Assembly (NCBI GenBank): GCA_029891385.1
Contig: CM057231.1
Span: 66,075,103 to 66,139,102 of the forward strand
Reading direction: 5' to 3'
Origin: Erythroxylum novogranatense
Taxonomy: Eukaryota; Streptophyta; Magnoliopsida; Malpighiales; Erythroxylaceae
DNA: 64,000 bases
Below the pieces are notes generated by a model. It was not told where the DNA came from. It did not search any database and worked only from the letters and a program-made list of their open reading frames with translations. The position numbers and the translations under genes were made by a program. Positions within the stretch are counted from its first letter, which is position 1. Each line of letters starts with the position of its first letter. Below, one piece after another: positions 32,914 through 44,457 of this stretch.

Positions 32914-35298
32914 TTACAACTCTCCCCTCCTTAAAAAAATTCCGTCCTCAAAATTCTTACCTGCCTGCTCGAATAGGTGGGGATATTGCCTCCTCATATG
33001 CTCCTCTGTCTCCCATGTTGCTTCTTCAGTTGAGTGGTTCCTCCAAAGGGCTTTTACCAAAGGAATAACCTTGTTCCTCAACTGCTTAATCCGTGATCCA
33101 ACAATCTCGATCGACTCCTCAACATAGCTTAAGTTACTAGCAACCTCAATCTCCTGAGCCAGTATCACATGTGTCGGATCTGATCGGTATCTTCGGAGCA
33201 TACTCACATGGAACACATTATGCAATTGAGACATCTCATTCGGTAAAGCCAACTTATAGGCCAAAGGTCCTATCCTCTCAATGATCTCATAAGGACCAAT
33301 GTACCTAGGGCTCAACTTGCCCTTTTTACCGAATCTCAAAACTCCCCTCCAGGGTGACACTCTAAAAAAAACTCTATCTCCTACACTGTACTCCATATCA
33401 CGTCGGTGTTGATCCACATAACTCTTTTGCCTATCCTGAGCTGCTTTAATTGACCGGATCAACTTCACCTTATCCATCGTGTCTGTATCAACTCCGGCCT
33501 TCCATCATTCTCAAGCCCTCTTCATCCCAATACAATGGCGAACGACATTTCCTACCGTACAGTGCCTCATACGGTGCCATTCTGATACTACTGTGGTAGT
33601 GGTTATTGTAGGCAAACTCTATCAATGCCATATACTGATCCCAAGCTCCTCTAAACTCCAATAAACAAGCTCTAAGCATATCCTCAATAGTCTTGATTGT
33701 CCTCTCACTCTGTCCATTTGTCTGAGGATGAAATGCTGTACTGAAGTTCAACTTAGTTCCCATGGCAATCTGCAAGCTCTTCCAAAATCTTGAAGTAAAT
33801 CTCGGATCCCTATCCGATACTATGGACACTGGCACTCCATGTAGTCTCACCACCTCATTCATATACTTCTAAGCCAACTGATCAAGTGAGTTATTCTCTC
33901 TCACTGGTAAGAAATGGGCAGATTTAGTCAATCGGTCCACTATGACCCAAATAGCATCATGCTGCCTCGAAGTCTTTGGCAAACCCGTGATGAAATCCAT
34001 AGTGATCTGTTCCCACTTCCACTCCGGAATGGGCAATGAATTCAACTTCCCTACTAGAGCCTGGTGCTCTGCCTTCACTTGCTGGCACGTCATACATCTT
34101 GACACATACTCAGCTACTTGCTTCTTCATTCCAGTCCACCAAAAATGTTGCTTCAATGTGTTATACATCTTGGTAGTACCAGGATGCATAGCATGGGCGG
34201 CCATATGAGCTTCCTCAAGGATCTCCTTCCTCAAATCATCCACATTAGGTACACATAGCCTATGTCTCAACCACAAAGTCTCATCCCTCAACTCAAACTC
34301 GGACTCCGGATTTGCCTTCACTTTCTCTATAAGCTTTACCATATCAGGATCTTTGTTCTGTACCCTTCTGATTCTATCATGTAGCATTGGCCTCAACTTC
34401 AAAGTAGCAACTAGTGCCTCATCTTGCTCCAGATTCAACTCTACATTTAGAGCTCTCAAATGAATCAGATTAGATAACCTCGATAACTGAATCTGAGTTG
34501 TACTAGCATTAGACTTCCTGTTCAAAGCATCCGCCACCACATTAGCTTTCCTTGGGTGGTACTCAATAGTACAATCATAATCTTTTAATAACTCAATCCA
34601 CCTCCTTTGTCTCAAGTTTATCTCCTTCTGACTCATCAAATATTTCAGACTCTGATGATCAGTATAAATCTGGAAAGTCTCCCCATACAAATAATGTCTC
34701 CAAATCTTTAGAGCAAAGACAACTGCAGCTAGCTCTAAATTGTGTACCGGATAATTGATCTCGTGAGACCTTAATTGTTTAGATGCATAGGCGATCACCT
34801 TGCTATGCTGCATCAGTACACATCCCAAACCTTGATGCGAAGCATCACTATATACCACATATCCTCCAATCCCTGATGGAATAGTCAACACCAGTGCGGT
34901 AGTCAGCCAATGTTTCAGTTCCTCAAAGCTCTTCTGACACTCCTCACTCCATCTAAACACTACATTCTTCCTCAGAAGTTTAGTCAGAGGGGTCGAGATC
35001 AAGGAAAACCCCTCGATAAATCTTCGGTAATATCCGACTAATCCTAGGAAGCTTCAAATCTCAGACACATTTCTCGGAGCTTCCCAATTCATCACTGCCT
35101 CTACCTTCTTTGGATCTACCTATAGGCCATCTCCAGTCACTATATGCCCCAGAAATACCACCTGATTTAACCAAAATTTGCACTTACTGAATTTGGCATA
35201 CCATTGTTTCTCTCTCATAATCAGTAAGATCAATCTCACATGCTAAGCATGCTCTTTTCTACTCTTTGAGTACACCAAGATATCGTCAATGAACACAA
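32914..35298 (-). pseudogene. pol: gypsy2 pol, C-terminal part (RT end, RNase H, integrase, chromodomain)
   Basis: After a one-base shift near 35325 the catalytic RT motif reads FIDDILVYS (near 35280). Stops follow near 35240, 35100 and 35060. A 377-residue frame (35002-33869) contains RNase H (DASHQGLG near residue 53; DHQSLKYL near residue 117). It also holds the integrase HHCC finger (two H near residue 243 and CMTC near residue 285) and the first integrase acidic motif ([16 protein letters not shown]). The frame 33862-33488 carries SDRDPRF and [11 protein letters not shown]. The last frame (33477-32914) has the GPYEIIERIG C-terminal domain, then VPLVKALWRNH-like and EATWETEE chromodomain residues. 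Its stop codon uses the first bases of the LTR. Confidence 0.9.
32919..32934 (-). promoter_or_regulatory. gypsy2 polypurine tract
   Basis: On the minus strand AAGGAGGGGAGAGT runs directly into the LTR start TGTAACATCCC. It is the expected plus-strand primer. Confidence 0.85.
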
Positions 35299-36063
35299 TT
35301 ACAAATCGATCCAGGTAGGCTGGAACACCTTATTCATCAAGGCCATAAAAGCTGTCGGAGCATTAGTTAAACCAAACGGCATCACTAGGAACTCATAGTG
35401 CCCATACCTGCTCCTGAATGCACTCTTAGGTATATCAGCCTCCGCTATCTTCAACTGGTAATACCCTGATCTCAGATCTAGCTTAGTAACTACCTGAGCT
35501 CTTTGTAACTGGTCAAGTAAGTCATCAATTCTAGGCAACAGATACTTGTTCTTCACGGTCACCCGATTAAGCTGCCTATAATCGATGCATAACCTCAAAG
35601 TCCCATCCTTCTTCTTCACAAACAACACTGGCGCTCCCCAAGGTGAAACACTGGGCCTTATGAAACCCTTTTCCAACAACTCTTGCAACTGAGCTTTCAG
35701 CTCCTTAAGTTCCACAGGTGCCATCCTATATGGAGGAATGGATATAGGAGCAGCACCTGGAACCAGATCAATTGTGAACTCTGTTTCCCGATCTGGTGGT
35801 AAACCAGGTAACTCCTCGGGAAATACCTCTAGGAATTCCTTAACCACTGGAATGTCCTGTACACTCTGCTTAGCCCTAGTATCAATAATGTGGGCCAGAT
35901 AAGCCTCACATCCTCCTTGTATCAACCTCAATGCACTCATGAAGGATATCATTCTAGCTGGCACGGCCTGACTAATTCCTCTGAATACTGCTCTAGGCTG
36001 ACCAGGACATTCTAATACTACCTACTTAGTGTAGCAATCCATAACAGCTCTATGGGCAGTAAG
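35299..36063 (-). pseudogene. pol: gypsy2 pol, N-terminal part (linker and reverse transcriptase)
   Basis: The frame continues from Gag-protease through two nonsense changes: TGA directly after LILGMN where the family has a tryptophan, and TAG near 36025. The 221-residue open piece (35964-35299) contains [20 protein letters not shown], the RT fingers motif VLFVKKKDG and the palm segment [12 protein letters not shown]. It then loses frame just before the catalytic aspartates. Confidence 0.88.
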
Positions 36064-37341
36064 TCAATTCATCCCCAAAATCAAATCTATCTCTCTCAAA
36101 GGAAACACTAACAGGTCTGCACTCAACACTGCTTGATCGATCTGGATTGAGCATCCCTTGCAGACCTCTCCCAAAGCAGTAGTATTACCTAGAGGTGTAC
36201 TCACCTCTAGCCCATACTGTAACATCTCCCTATTCCCATGCAATCTACATGCCATATGCGGTGTAATAAAAGAATGCGTGGAACCTGGATCTATCAATGC
36301 ATAAACCTCAAAGCCGGAAATCAAAAGCATACCCGCAACAACATCCGGAGAATCCTGGGCCTCCTGCCTAGTCATGGCGTGGACCCTGGCCTGGGACTGT
36401 GGTCGGTTGCCACGTCCCTCAGTCCCCACAAAGGAATCTCCAGCTCTGTCTCGGGCTCTACCTCGGCCCCTCAGTCCAGGTCCACCACTGCGATTCTGCT
36501 GCACTGTCGTGCTACTACCAGCTCTCCCACTCACAGCAGACTGAGCTCCCAATGTAGTGGGGCAATTCCTAATCAGATGATCCGTGGAGCCACATGCAAG
36601 ACAGGCTCCAGTCAGCAGCCAACACTCCCCATTGTGCCTCTTCCCACAATACTCACATGGGGGCCACTGGTTTTGCACTGTACTTCGTCCCCCACCAGTC
36701 TGTGTAGATCTACCTCTCCTTCCTGATCCCGACTGTCTAAATCCACCTGATGATCTGAATGGTCTACTCTGGCGCTTACTAAAACTCCTGCCATAATTGC
36801 CTTGACTCTCACTAGGCCTCTTTCCTCTGGACCCTTGCTCGATCTCTGCTTGTTTCTCCTTCATTAGCTGTTCAATTCTGATTGAGGCAGCTCTCAATTC
36901 AGTGAAAGTGCCCATATCTGACCTTGCCAACCTCGTTCTGATCTCCATATTAAGCCCATTTTTAAACCTCCTGCACTTGTCTTCCTCTGTTGGAATCAGA
37001 GCGGTAGCATAACCCATCAATTCATTAAATCGGACCTTATAGTCTGCCACTGACATCGTGCCCTGCTTCAGTTCCAAGAACTCTTGCATCTTCATGTCCA
37101 AGTAGACCTTGGGCATGTAGTTGTCTCTGAAGACTCTCAGAAAGTCTTCCCACTTCAATTGACAAGGTCGGGTGGTACTGCCTGGAACAGTCTTCCACCA
37201 CTGGTAAGCTGGGCCCTGCAGTAATGATACTGCATAGTCAAACCTCTCATCAGGCTCGCAGTCCATCTGATCAAAAACCCTCTCAGTCCTCTCTAACCAT
37301 CGCTCGGCCTCAACAGGGTCTGTGTTGCCAAAGAAGTCCAC
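36064..37341 (-). CDS. gag: gypsy2 Gag with protease segment (425 residues open)
   Basis: The open frame begins after a TAG at 37348-37350; upstream codons (LEGLPPKVPERRDRRYD) are still Gag-like, so the true start lies further up and the N-terminus is cut by a nonsense change. The capsid-like retrotransposon Gag domain is at residues ~1-160 (WLERTERVF, YQWWKTV, FLELKQGTMSVADY). An arginine/serine-rich linker follows. Two zinc knuckles lie near residues 229-260 (CEYCGKRHNGEC and CLACGSTDHLIRNC). The protease motif at residues ~350-360 reads IDPGSTHSF, so the catalytic D-S/T-G has become D-P-G. Gag packages the element RNA; the protease normally matures the polyprotein. Confidence 0.88.
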   Translation of the reverse strand: MDFFGNTDPVEAERWLERTERVFDQMDCEPDERFDYAVSLLQGPAYQWWKTVPGSTTRPCQLKWEDFLRVFRDNYMPKVYLDMKMQEFLELKQGTMSVADYKVRFNELMGYATALIPTEEDKCRRFKNGLNMEIRTRLARSDMGTFTELRAASIRIEQLMKEKQAEIEQGSRGKRPSESQGNYGRSFSKRQSRPFRSSGGFRQSGSGRRGRSTQTGGGRSTVQNQWPPCEYCGKRHNGECWLLTGACLACGSTDHLIRNCPTTLGAQSAVSGRAGSSTTVQQNRSGGPGLRGRGRARDRAGDSFVGTEGRGNRPQSQARVHAMTRQEAQDSPDVVAGMLLISGFEVYALIDPGSTHSFITPHMACRLHGNREMLQYGLEVSTPLGNTTALGEVCKGCSIQIDQAVLSADLLVFPLREIDLILGMN

Positions 37342-37590
37342 AGCTCCCTACTTCTGTAGCTTATCATACCTCCTATCCCTTCTCTCGGGAACTTTAGGTG
37401 GCAACCCCTCTAATTGAGGTACAGAGGACTCTCTACTGGCTCCTACAGATTCTTGGTCAGCGGGTTGATCAACCTGATCACCCAGAGCGGATGACCTATA
37501 ACAAAAGATAACTTCAATCATTATCCATTATCCGCATTGCTCAAGACATCTTATGCTCATCATTTCTATAAGTCCTAATAGATGCTAAAC

Positions 37591-37605
37591 CATGCTCTGA
37601 TACCA
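37591..37605 (-). promoter_or_regulatory. gypsy2 primer-binding site
   Basis: The minus strand reads TGGTATCAGAGCATG a few bases inside the right LTR. This is the standard tRNA-iMet type and sets the orientation. Confidence 0.9.
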
Positions 37606-38015
37606 CCTAATGTAACGCCCCCTTATCGTAGAGTATGCACTGGAACGCCCGTAGGTCATTCCGATACATAACCTACGATGAGGGTGCACTAGGAACGATC
37701 ATTTTTATAATCCACATGGCATTGAGATAATAAAACCATAAGATCCAAATCACTAAATTTTGAAACCGAAATACTTCTCTCATTTCATTTCTTAAAAACC
37801 ATAAATGTACAAGTCTATCAGTCTTCCAAAGTCTAAGTACAGTATTCCAAAAGGAAATTGATACACAACTAACTAAGTCATCCCCAAAAAAACCATCCCA
37901 GCTGACCGACCTGTGAGCCATACTTCTCTTGCCAATGCACTCAACAAGGCAGGAAAAGTCTCTTGCTAACTGGAGCTAGGAGTCTACTATCTCTGTCCTG
38001 AAAAATATTTGCAAT

Positions 38016-38068
38016 GTTGGGTGAGTTTGCGAACTCAGCGAGAAACCATCATCGATGGTTCACCCAAC
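38016..38068 (-). other. Fold-able block, perfect copy (gypsy2 right LTR)
   Basis: GTTGGGTGA and TCACCCAAC form a perfect 9-bp outer stem. Inside, AACCATC pairs with GATGGTT and GAGTT with AACTC (element strand). The acceptor CAG at 37998-38000 is about 16 nt downstream of the outer stem. Function is inferred only. Confidence 0.6.
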
Positions 38069-40943
38069 TCATGCATATACAAACAGTTCACAAAATTTCA
38101 CATAATACCACACAATAACATATTCGAAAATATCGCATACATCATCATTTCACAATATAAGGCATTTCGCCTCCCACACAGTTCACAATTTATCATTCAT
38201 CTATACAGCATGCACATGTGATACTTTCCCTTTTATTTCGTTGTTGTGACCGAGCGCCTGTTTACGGTAGGCTTGAAGCCCTGATACGTTGAGCCTATAG
38301 CTTTGAAATTTCGTTGGACTCAAGGCCCTGATGCGTTGAGCTTATAGCTTTGAAATATGTTGGCTGCTCCGGTCACAACTGTCATTATCTGATCATGCAT
38401 TTATGCATGAATGCACATGTCTTGTATCGCATTAAAATCAAATTATTGCTATGTACCATAATTGACACTTCTATATCAAGTTCCAATTAACTCAGACACC
38501 TATGGTCCGAAGTCAAACGAAAGTAAACACACAAATCCTTCCTTAACTCCACATGGCATAAGTGCATAAAATGTAACACATAAAGGTTGAGGAACCAACT
38601 AGGTTACTCACAAGTTTTCTCCCGAAGCTAATGCCTAGAACATCTAGCAACGTCTGGAGGTTGACGTTCCAGAGGCTCCTCTATAACAAATAACATATAC
38701 ATATATCATAATTTGAACAATCATAAGTGTTTAATAATGCACATGAATGAGATGAAATATGTATAATGCATATTCATGACTATTCCGGGTATCAATCCAT
38801 CAATTTCATCACAAGACATTCAACTATCAAAACTCACTTAACTAGCCTCATTCAGTGGGATTTAAACGTCCATAAACCGTTTGAATCCAATTTCATAGTC
38901 CAATGAACCATTTTAGATCTTTCTCCAAACTCTAACTTTCGAGTCCACTGTTCATATTTAATAAGAAGGCAGACTTGCATAAGTTGAGCCTACTTTCTCT
39001 TAGAAAAGTGTTTGTTGGACCCCGAACTTTTGGCAAAAATTAGAAATATTAAAATAAATTTAAACGCGAAAGAAATTGGTGAGAAAATTTATGAATTTAA
39101 GAAAATTTGATGAATTTAAGAAAAATTTATGAGAAAAGAATTGTTTAGTTTTGATGACTTCAATATTTGAGTATATTTGTATAGGTTATGAAAGTTTAAG
39201 AGAATGAGTTTATTTGAAATGGAAGTTAAAAATTGAGAAATAAAGAGAAAAGTGTGAAAATTTGAAGAATTAAGAAAAGTTTGACTTTTTGGGGTTAAAG
39301 TTGACTTTTTGAATTAGGCCAAATTTGTGGAAATGATCTTCTTGAGAATTGTAGCTTCTGTCGAGAGCTTTCCGTATCCATAAAGTTTGATATTTTTCGA
39401 TATCGGAAGTGAAAGTTATGATTTTTCGAAGTTAGTGTATTTTGCTTTGTGTTTTGAAAATGTTCATAGGGTAAGTTTAAGTGTGCTATGTTTTGAGGCA
39501 AATCGTCATATGGTTGTGGTCTGAATTGGAGAAAGTGACCTTAATGAAAATTGTAGCTTGTATGTCAATCTTTCCGACGCCATAAAGTATGCAATTTTTT
39601 GATATCGGAAGTGGAAGATATGATTTTCCGAAGATAAGGTTCTTTTGCTTTGTTTTTGAAAATGCTATTAAGTATAGGTTTGTGTATTCTATGCTTCGAG
39701 GCCACTCGTCGTGAGGATTTAGTCTAAATTGGAGTAAGTGGCCTACATGAAAGTTGTAGCTTGTCTATCAATCGTTCCGACGCTATAAAGCATGCAATAT
39801 TTGGATGTGGGAAGTGGAAGATATGAATGTTGAAAGTTTGGAGTTTGTTTAGGTGATGTTTAGCAGGGTAGTAACTTTGACTAGGTTTTTAACCCCTTTA
39901 GAGATGAAATTGATTTTTGAGTTCTTCATGGAAGTTGTCGATCTTCCTTTTATCTTTCCATCGACACCAAATTTGTCAAATTTGGAGTTCAGAATCAAGA
40001 ATTACTATTTTTGAAAAATTCGATTATATATGTATAATTGAGATTCTGTTCTTTTGCTTTTGATCTGACCCTTTTTCAATCTTTTGCTTATAATTCCTTC
40101 GTCCGACATAGGATTCATTCGATTTTTAAAGCATTGGATTCCTAAGACATTTAGCTACTCCTTCATGAGTAATTATGATTTTTAGGAGATTAAATGGAAA
40201 GAGATTGATTGAACCATAGTGAGAGGGTTGGTTAAAGGTTATGAGTTAGATAATTTTCTGAACATGGTTCAGTAATTTGGAGATATCTTGATCTGTACAG
40301 CTCCGATTGAGTTGATTCTTAAGGTAAAATAAAATTGAGACATGGGGCTAAAAATCATGTGAAGGGATCGAAATTCAATTTCATCCCTAAGATTGTCAAT
40401 TTCTGGATTGAAGTTGAGTTAATGTTTAGTCTCGGATTAGTAAGAGATGAACACGTATTTTGCCTATAACTTCTTCATTTCTGAACCGATTTGAGCGTTC
40501 TTGGTGTCATTTTAAAGATGAGACATAGAGGAACAAGTTTCAAGAAGAAAGTTTAGCCAAATTATGTCGTTTAGTTGCCCAACATCAGGAAGCAAGATGA
40601 CTATTTTTAGGGGCAAATATGGAACATAACTTAAGATGGAGGGGCAAAATGGTCTTTTAGCAGTCATTAAAGGGGAGGCTTGAGCTGCTGTCGTTTTTAA
40701 CTTAAGGGAAGCAGCAGAAACACGATATTAAGCAAGAAAATGAAAGAAAGAAAAGGTTAGAGAGGGAGAGAAGAAGAGTAGTCGTAGACGATGGAGAGAA
40801 GAAGAAGAAAGAAAGGGAAAGCATAAAGGTTCGATTTTCATGGGTTTCTTAGAGCATTTTCGATCTTGCTTCAAGAGGAATGGAGGGAAGAGTATGAAAG
40901 TTTTCTTTGGAGCTTAGAGATGCCGAAAATGGAGAAGATGGAG

Positions 40944-43588
40944 GTAAGTTCAAAAATTTTAAGCTTGAATTTTTAGTGAGTTTTTGGTTGTTTTGGCTTA
41001 AGTTTCATATGGGATTGGATTTTCTATGATTAATTGAAGAGATTATGCTATGATAATGTCCAATTTTTGATGTTCCTAAATTAGGGGTTTTGTTATTGAA
41101 TTTGGGGATTTTGAAAAATTGGAGGTTGTTGGAGTTAGATAGCTTGATATTGTTATGGATTTGAGATTTCTAAGGTTGATTTTAGTGATATGCTATGATT
41201 GATGATTAATTTTAGATAATTGATGAATTAGGGTTTATGCCCAAAATTTTTTTAGGATTTGGGGTTTTTGGAAATTGATGCTTTAGAAAGCTTGAAAATA
41301 TGATCAATTGGTGAATTCCTAAGTTAATTTGAGTAATTATGTATTTATGATGTTGCATTTGGGTATTTGTGGATTAGGAAAATTTAATTTGGAAGAAAGA
41401 AGAACGGATTGGTGAAATTGATGATTAGGACAAGATTCAAGCATCGATTCGAGGTGGGTAATGTATTTATACTTTGAATTATAAGTTTTGTATGAGGTTT
41501 TGAGAAATCAAGAATGAAAAATGTTTGGAAAACTTATTGTTTACGTTTGAAAAAAACCAAGAAGATGATACAATATGTGTAATTTGATGTTTTAGAAATG
41601 ATTACATAAATTATAAAAATCGTTTTGAATAATTTGATAAAATTGATAAAATTTCCAAATTTTCTTTAGTTATGAAAGAATTGACAAATTATGAAAAGTG
41701 TTACATTTATTGATTTGAAAGTTTAATTAAGAAAGTGTTATTTTATGATCTTTGAGATTTCAAAGGAAATTGAGATTTTAAAGGAAATTATGATTTTGAA
41801 AAAAAAGGATTTGAAAATTTATTAAGGAATTATTATCCTTATGTTTGAATTATTTACGAAATTGTTTTGTTTGGACAATTTAAAGAAAATGAGTCAATTG
41901 AGTATCTTCCTTGATGTTTGAATGTTTTGATAAAAGATGAAGTAATTGTTAAATTACATGTTTTGATTGTTTTGATAAATGGATTACTTCTAAAAGATTT
42001 GCATTCTTTGTTGAGTAATTCTTTGTTTTGTAAATGATTTCAAATGTTGGTTACAAAAGGTTTGAAAATTAGAATTTTGAATATTTTTAAAGTGTTTATA
42101 AAATAATGTTTATGTAAAGGTTTGAAAAATTAAGATTTCCAAATACTTTTGGAATTACTTAAAAAAATGGTTTATGAAAATGTTTGAAAAATGTGGGATT
42201 TCCGAATATGTTCGAAATTAGTTATAAAATAGTGTTTATAAAAGTGTTTGAAACATGATGATTTACGAATGTTTTGGAAATTGTATAAAAATATCGTTTA
42301 GGCAAATGTTTGAAAAACAAATTTGATTTCCGAATATTTTAGGAGTGTTATAAAGAAAGGTTATGATTTTTTGACTATTCTGAATTAGTTATAAAGTAGT
42401 GATTATGTAAATGGTTGAAAATGAAATGCTTGATTTCGAATGTTTTTAAGCTTTGTTGCAAGTTGTGAATGTTTGATAAATTAAGGAAATTTCTGAAATT
42501 ACGAAAAATGATACAAAGGTTCAAATTCTTGTTTTCAACTGCTTTGTGAAATTGATTGAAAAAGTTGGAAAGTATTGAATTTTAATTGTTTCCGAATGTT
42601 TTGGAAAATGTTACGAGTTTTAAAATGTAAACACATTCTGAAAGAAATTGTTTAATTTATTCGATTTGTTATTTTCGATAAATTTGAGAATTAATGAAAA
42701 GGGTTTAGGTTAATTGTTTACATTCTTCGATTTTGAATGATGTGAGAAAAATTGAGAAAATTGTTAAATTAAATGTTTTTGAATGTTTTGATTAATTGAT
42801 GAAGTTTTTGAATGAATTGATAATTATGAAAATTCTTTGAATTGCTAAATTATTTAAATAAAAAAAATTTTGTTTGATTTATGATTTTAAGGAATTACTA
42901 CGATGCTTGCATTCTTTGTGTTTACATGTGTGAGATTCTAACATGAGAATGGCATTTTGTTTAAATGTCTTAGAAATTGTGCATTCTTGAATGCTTGAGA
43001 ATGTGTTATGTAATTGCTACGTGAAATTATGTGTAGTTGTAAATGTCAGTGTGTCTAGTTAGACACGATTTGAAAAGATTTCGAAATGTGCCTTCGGGCA
43101 ATCTGAATTTTTGTTTTCGATTATGTGTATTTCCGTATGAGTCGATTACTTTGTCTCCTTCGATAGCCTTGTCCCTACGCCCATGAGTGGCTTAGGAGTT
43201 CGATTTGGACTCCCTCATTCACGATCGCATGAACCGCTATGCGGGAATGTGCGGTACGTTCTGTTAGGACCGACCCAAACCATTTGATGTGTTATTTGTT
43301 TTGTTTTGTTTATGTTTGCGATGCATTCATGTTTTCAAAATTGTGCATAAGTTGGAAAAACAATTGTGAGATTTTGAGAAATGAGTTTTGAAATCGTGAG
43401 AATTTTAGAAATTGATTAAGAATGTTTTGAATAAATTGAAAGGGCTAAGAACTAAGTTTTGAAATTCTTGCTACTGAGAAATGTTTATAAATGATAAACA
43501 TTTTTATGAAATGATTTTTGCTTATTTTCGAGTATAAATATGTTATCCACGGAGTGAAAGCTCACCTCCCTTTCATCCCCATCTCCAG
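40944..43588 (+). other. Predicted LTR leader intron (non-coding element)
   Basis: Donor GAG|GTAAGTT is at 40943/40944 and acceptor CCATCTCCAG|GTTTTCG at 43588/43589. The right LTR keeps both (46786 and 49467). The stretch just before the acceptor, GTGAAAGCTCACC then TTTCATCC, resembles the region before the gypsy1 acceptor (GAGCTCACCCC then TTTCATCC). Confidence 0.5.
41890..42480 (+). repeat. Fuzzy AT-rich tandem repeats in the LTR intron
   Basis: Imperfect units of roughly 60-90 bp contain GTTTGAAAA, a TTTCCGAATxTTT word and a TTATAAA(A)TAGTGTTTAT word. The right LTR carries the same series at about 47730-48330. Unit boundaries are not sharp. Confidence 0.55.
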
Positions 43589-44457
43589 GTTTTCGAGCAG
43601 GAGATCGAAAGGAAGACGATCACAACTTCAGTTCGATTCGTGCATGTTTTGTATTTATGTGTAAAGTTTGATGTTAGTGTATTCTTTTCGGATTGTAAAC
43701 AAATGCTGAAATTGAGAATGGATTTGAGTTTGTGTATGATCATGAAATTGAAATATGTAAGTCAATTATGGATTTTTATTTTGTATTGAGGTGAATATGA
43801 ATGGATTTGTTTATGAATAGTAAAAGTATATACTTATGCTTGGATTGTGTTCAGATTTATTTATGAATTAGATTGAGAATTATGGAAGTGTTAGGTATAG
43901 ATGTGTGTTCTGCTGGTGTTTTGGATTCCGGACGGGAGGTCCGATGATTCTGAGTTGTGTTTGGAAATTATAGAAGTGTATAATTTCTTTTGAGATTTTA
44001 ATGCATACAAAATACAACCGTTATCTTTCCGATTTTCGATAAAGTCGGGTTATGGCAAAGTAAGAAGTAGAATAGGTTTTGTTATAATGAGATAAGAATT
44101 TTGGTATATGGATAAAATTTTGGGATGTGTATGTTTGTATAAGATGATGATTTGAGATTTGCACGAGGATGAATTATTCTGTTTTGATTGTATAAGGTTG
44201 ATTAAAGATGAAAGAAATAAAAAAAGAAAGTTGGAAAAAAAAATTATACCGGAATTCAGATTTGTTTTAGTCTAAGGTTTGCAACGCGACCCTGTTGTTT
44301 TCGTTTAGAGTTTGAGTTCTCGGATGTCAGAAATTGCATCTGTTCTTTCGCTACCGTTCTTTATGCTTCCGCTTTTCGTTTTCGGAAGTTTCCTTTCGTT
44401 TTTGCTTTTGATTCTGCTTTTTCGGTTGGGATCCGATTTCGAGATCGGATTCTAACA

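Larger units (their letters stand above)
29513..32918 (-). repeat. gypsy2 left LTR (3' LTR in element sense)
   Basis: This 3.4-kb LTR begins TGTAGCGCCCCC and ends GGGATGTTACA. It matches 37611-39012 joined to 50321-52285. Internal landmarks are a predicted leader intron (29901-32162), a fold-able block (29919-29971), short self-complementary repeats (30165-30265) and a 14-bp minisatellite (31376-31585). Confidence 0.93.
39013..44457 (+). repeat. Non-coding element, left LTR
   Basis: The first 1 kb contains at least four imperfect copies of a module with GTAGCTT and CTTTCCGACGC-like words (39331-39400, 39535-39605, 39745-39800, 39925-39975). A GAAGAAG-rich exon-like stretch (40735-40943) ends in a splice donor (GAG|GTAAGTT). 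A long AT-rich stretch with repeating GTTTGAAAA words follows (41500-42700). The acceptor CCATCTCCAG is at 43588. The minus-strand frame at 39295-39501 is not supported as a gene. Confidence 0.92.
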
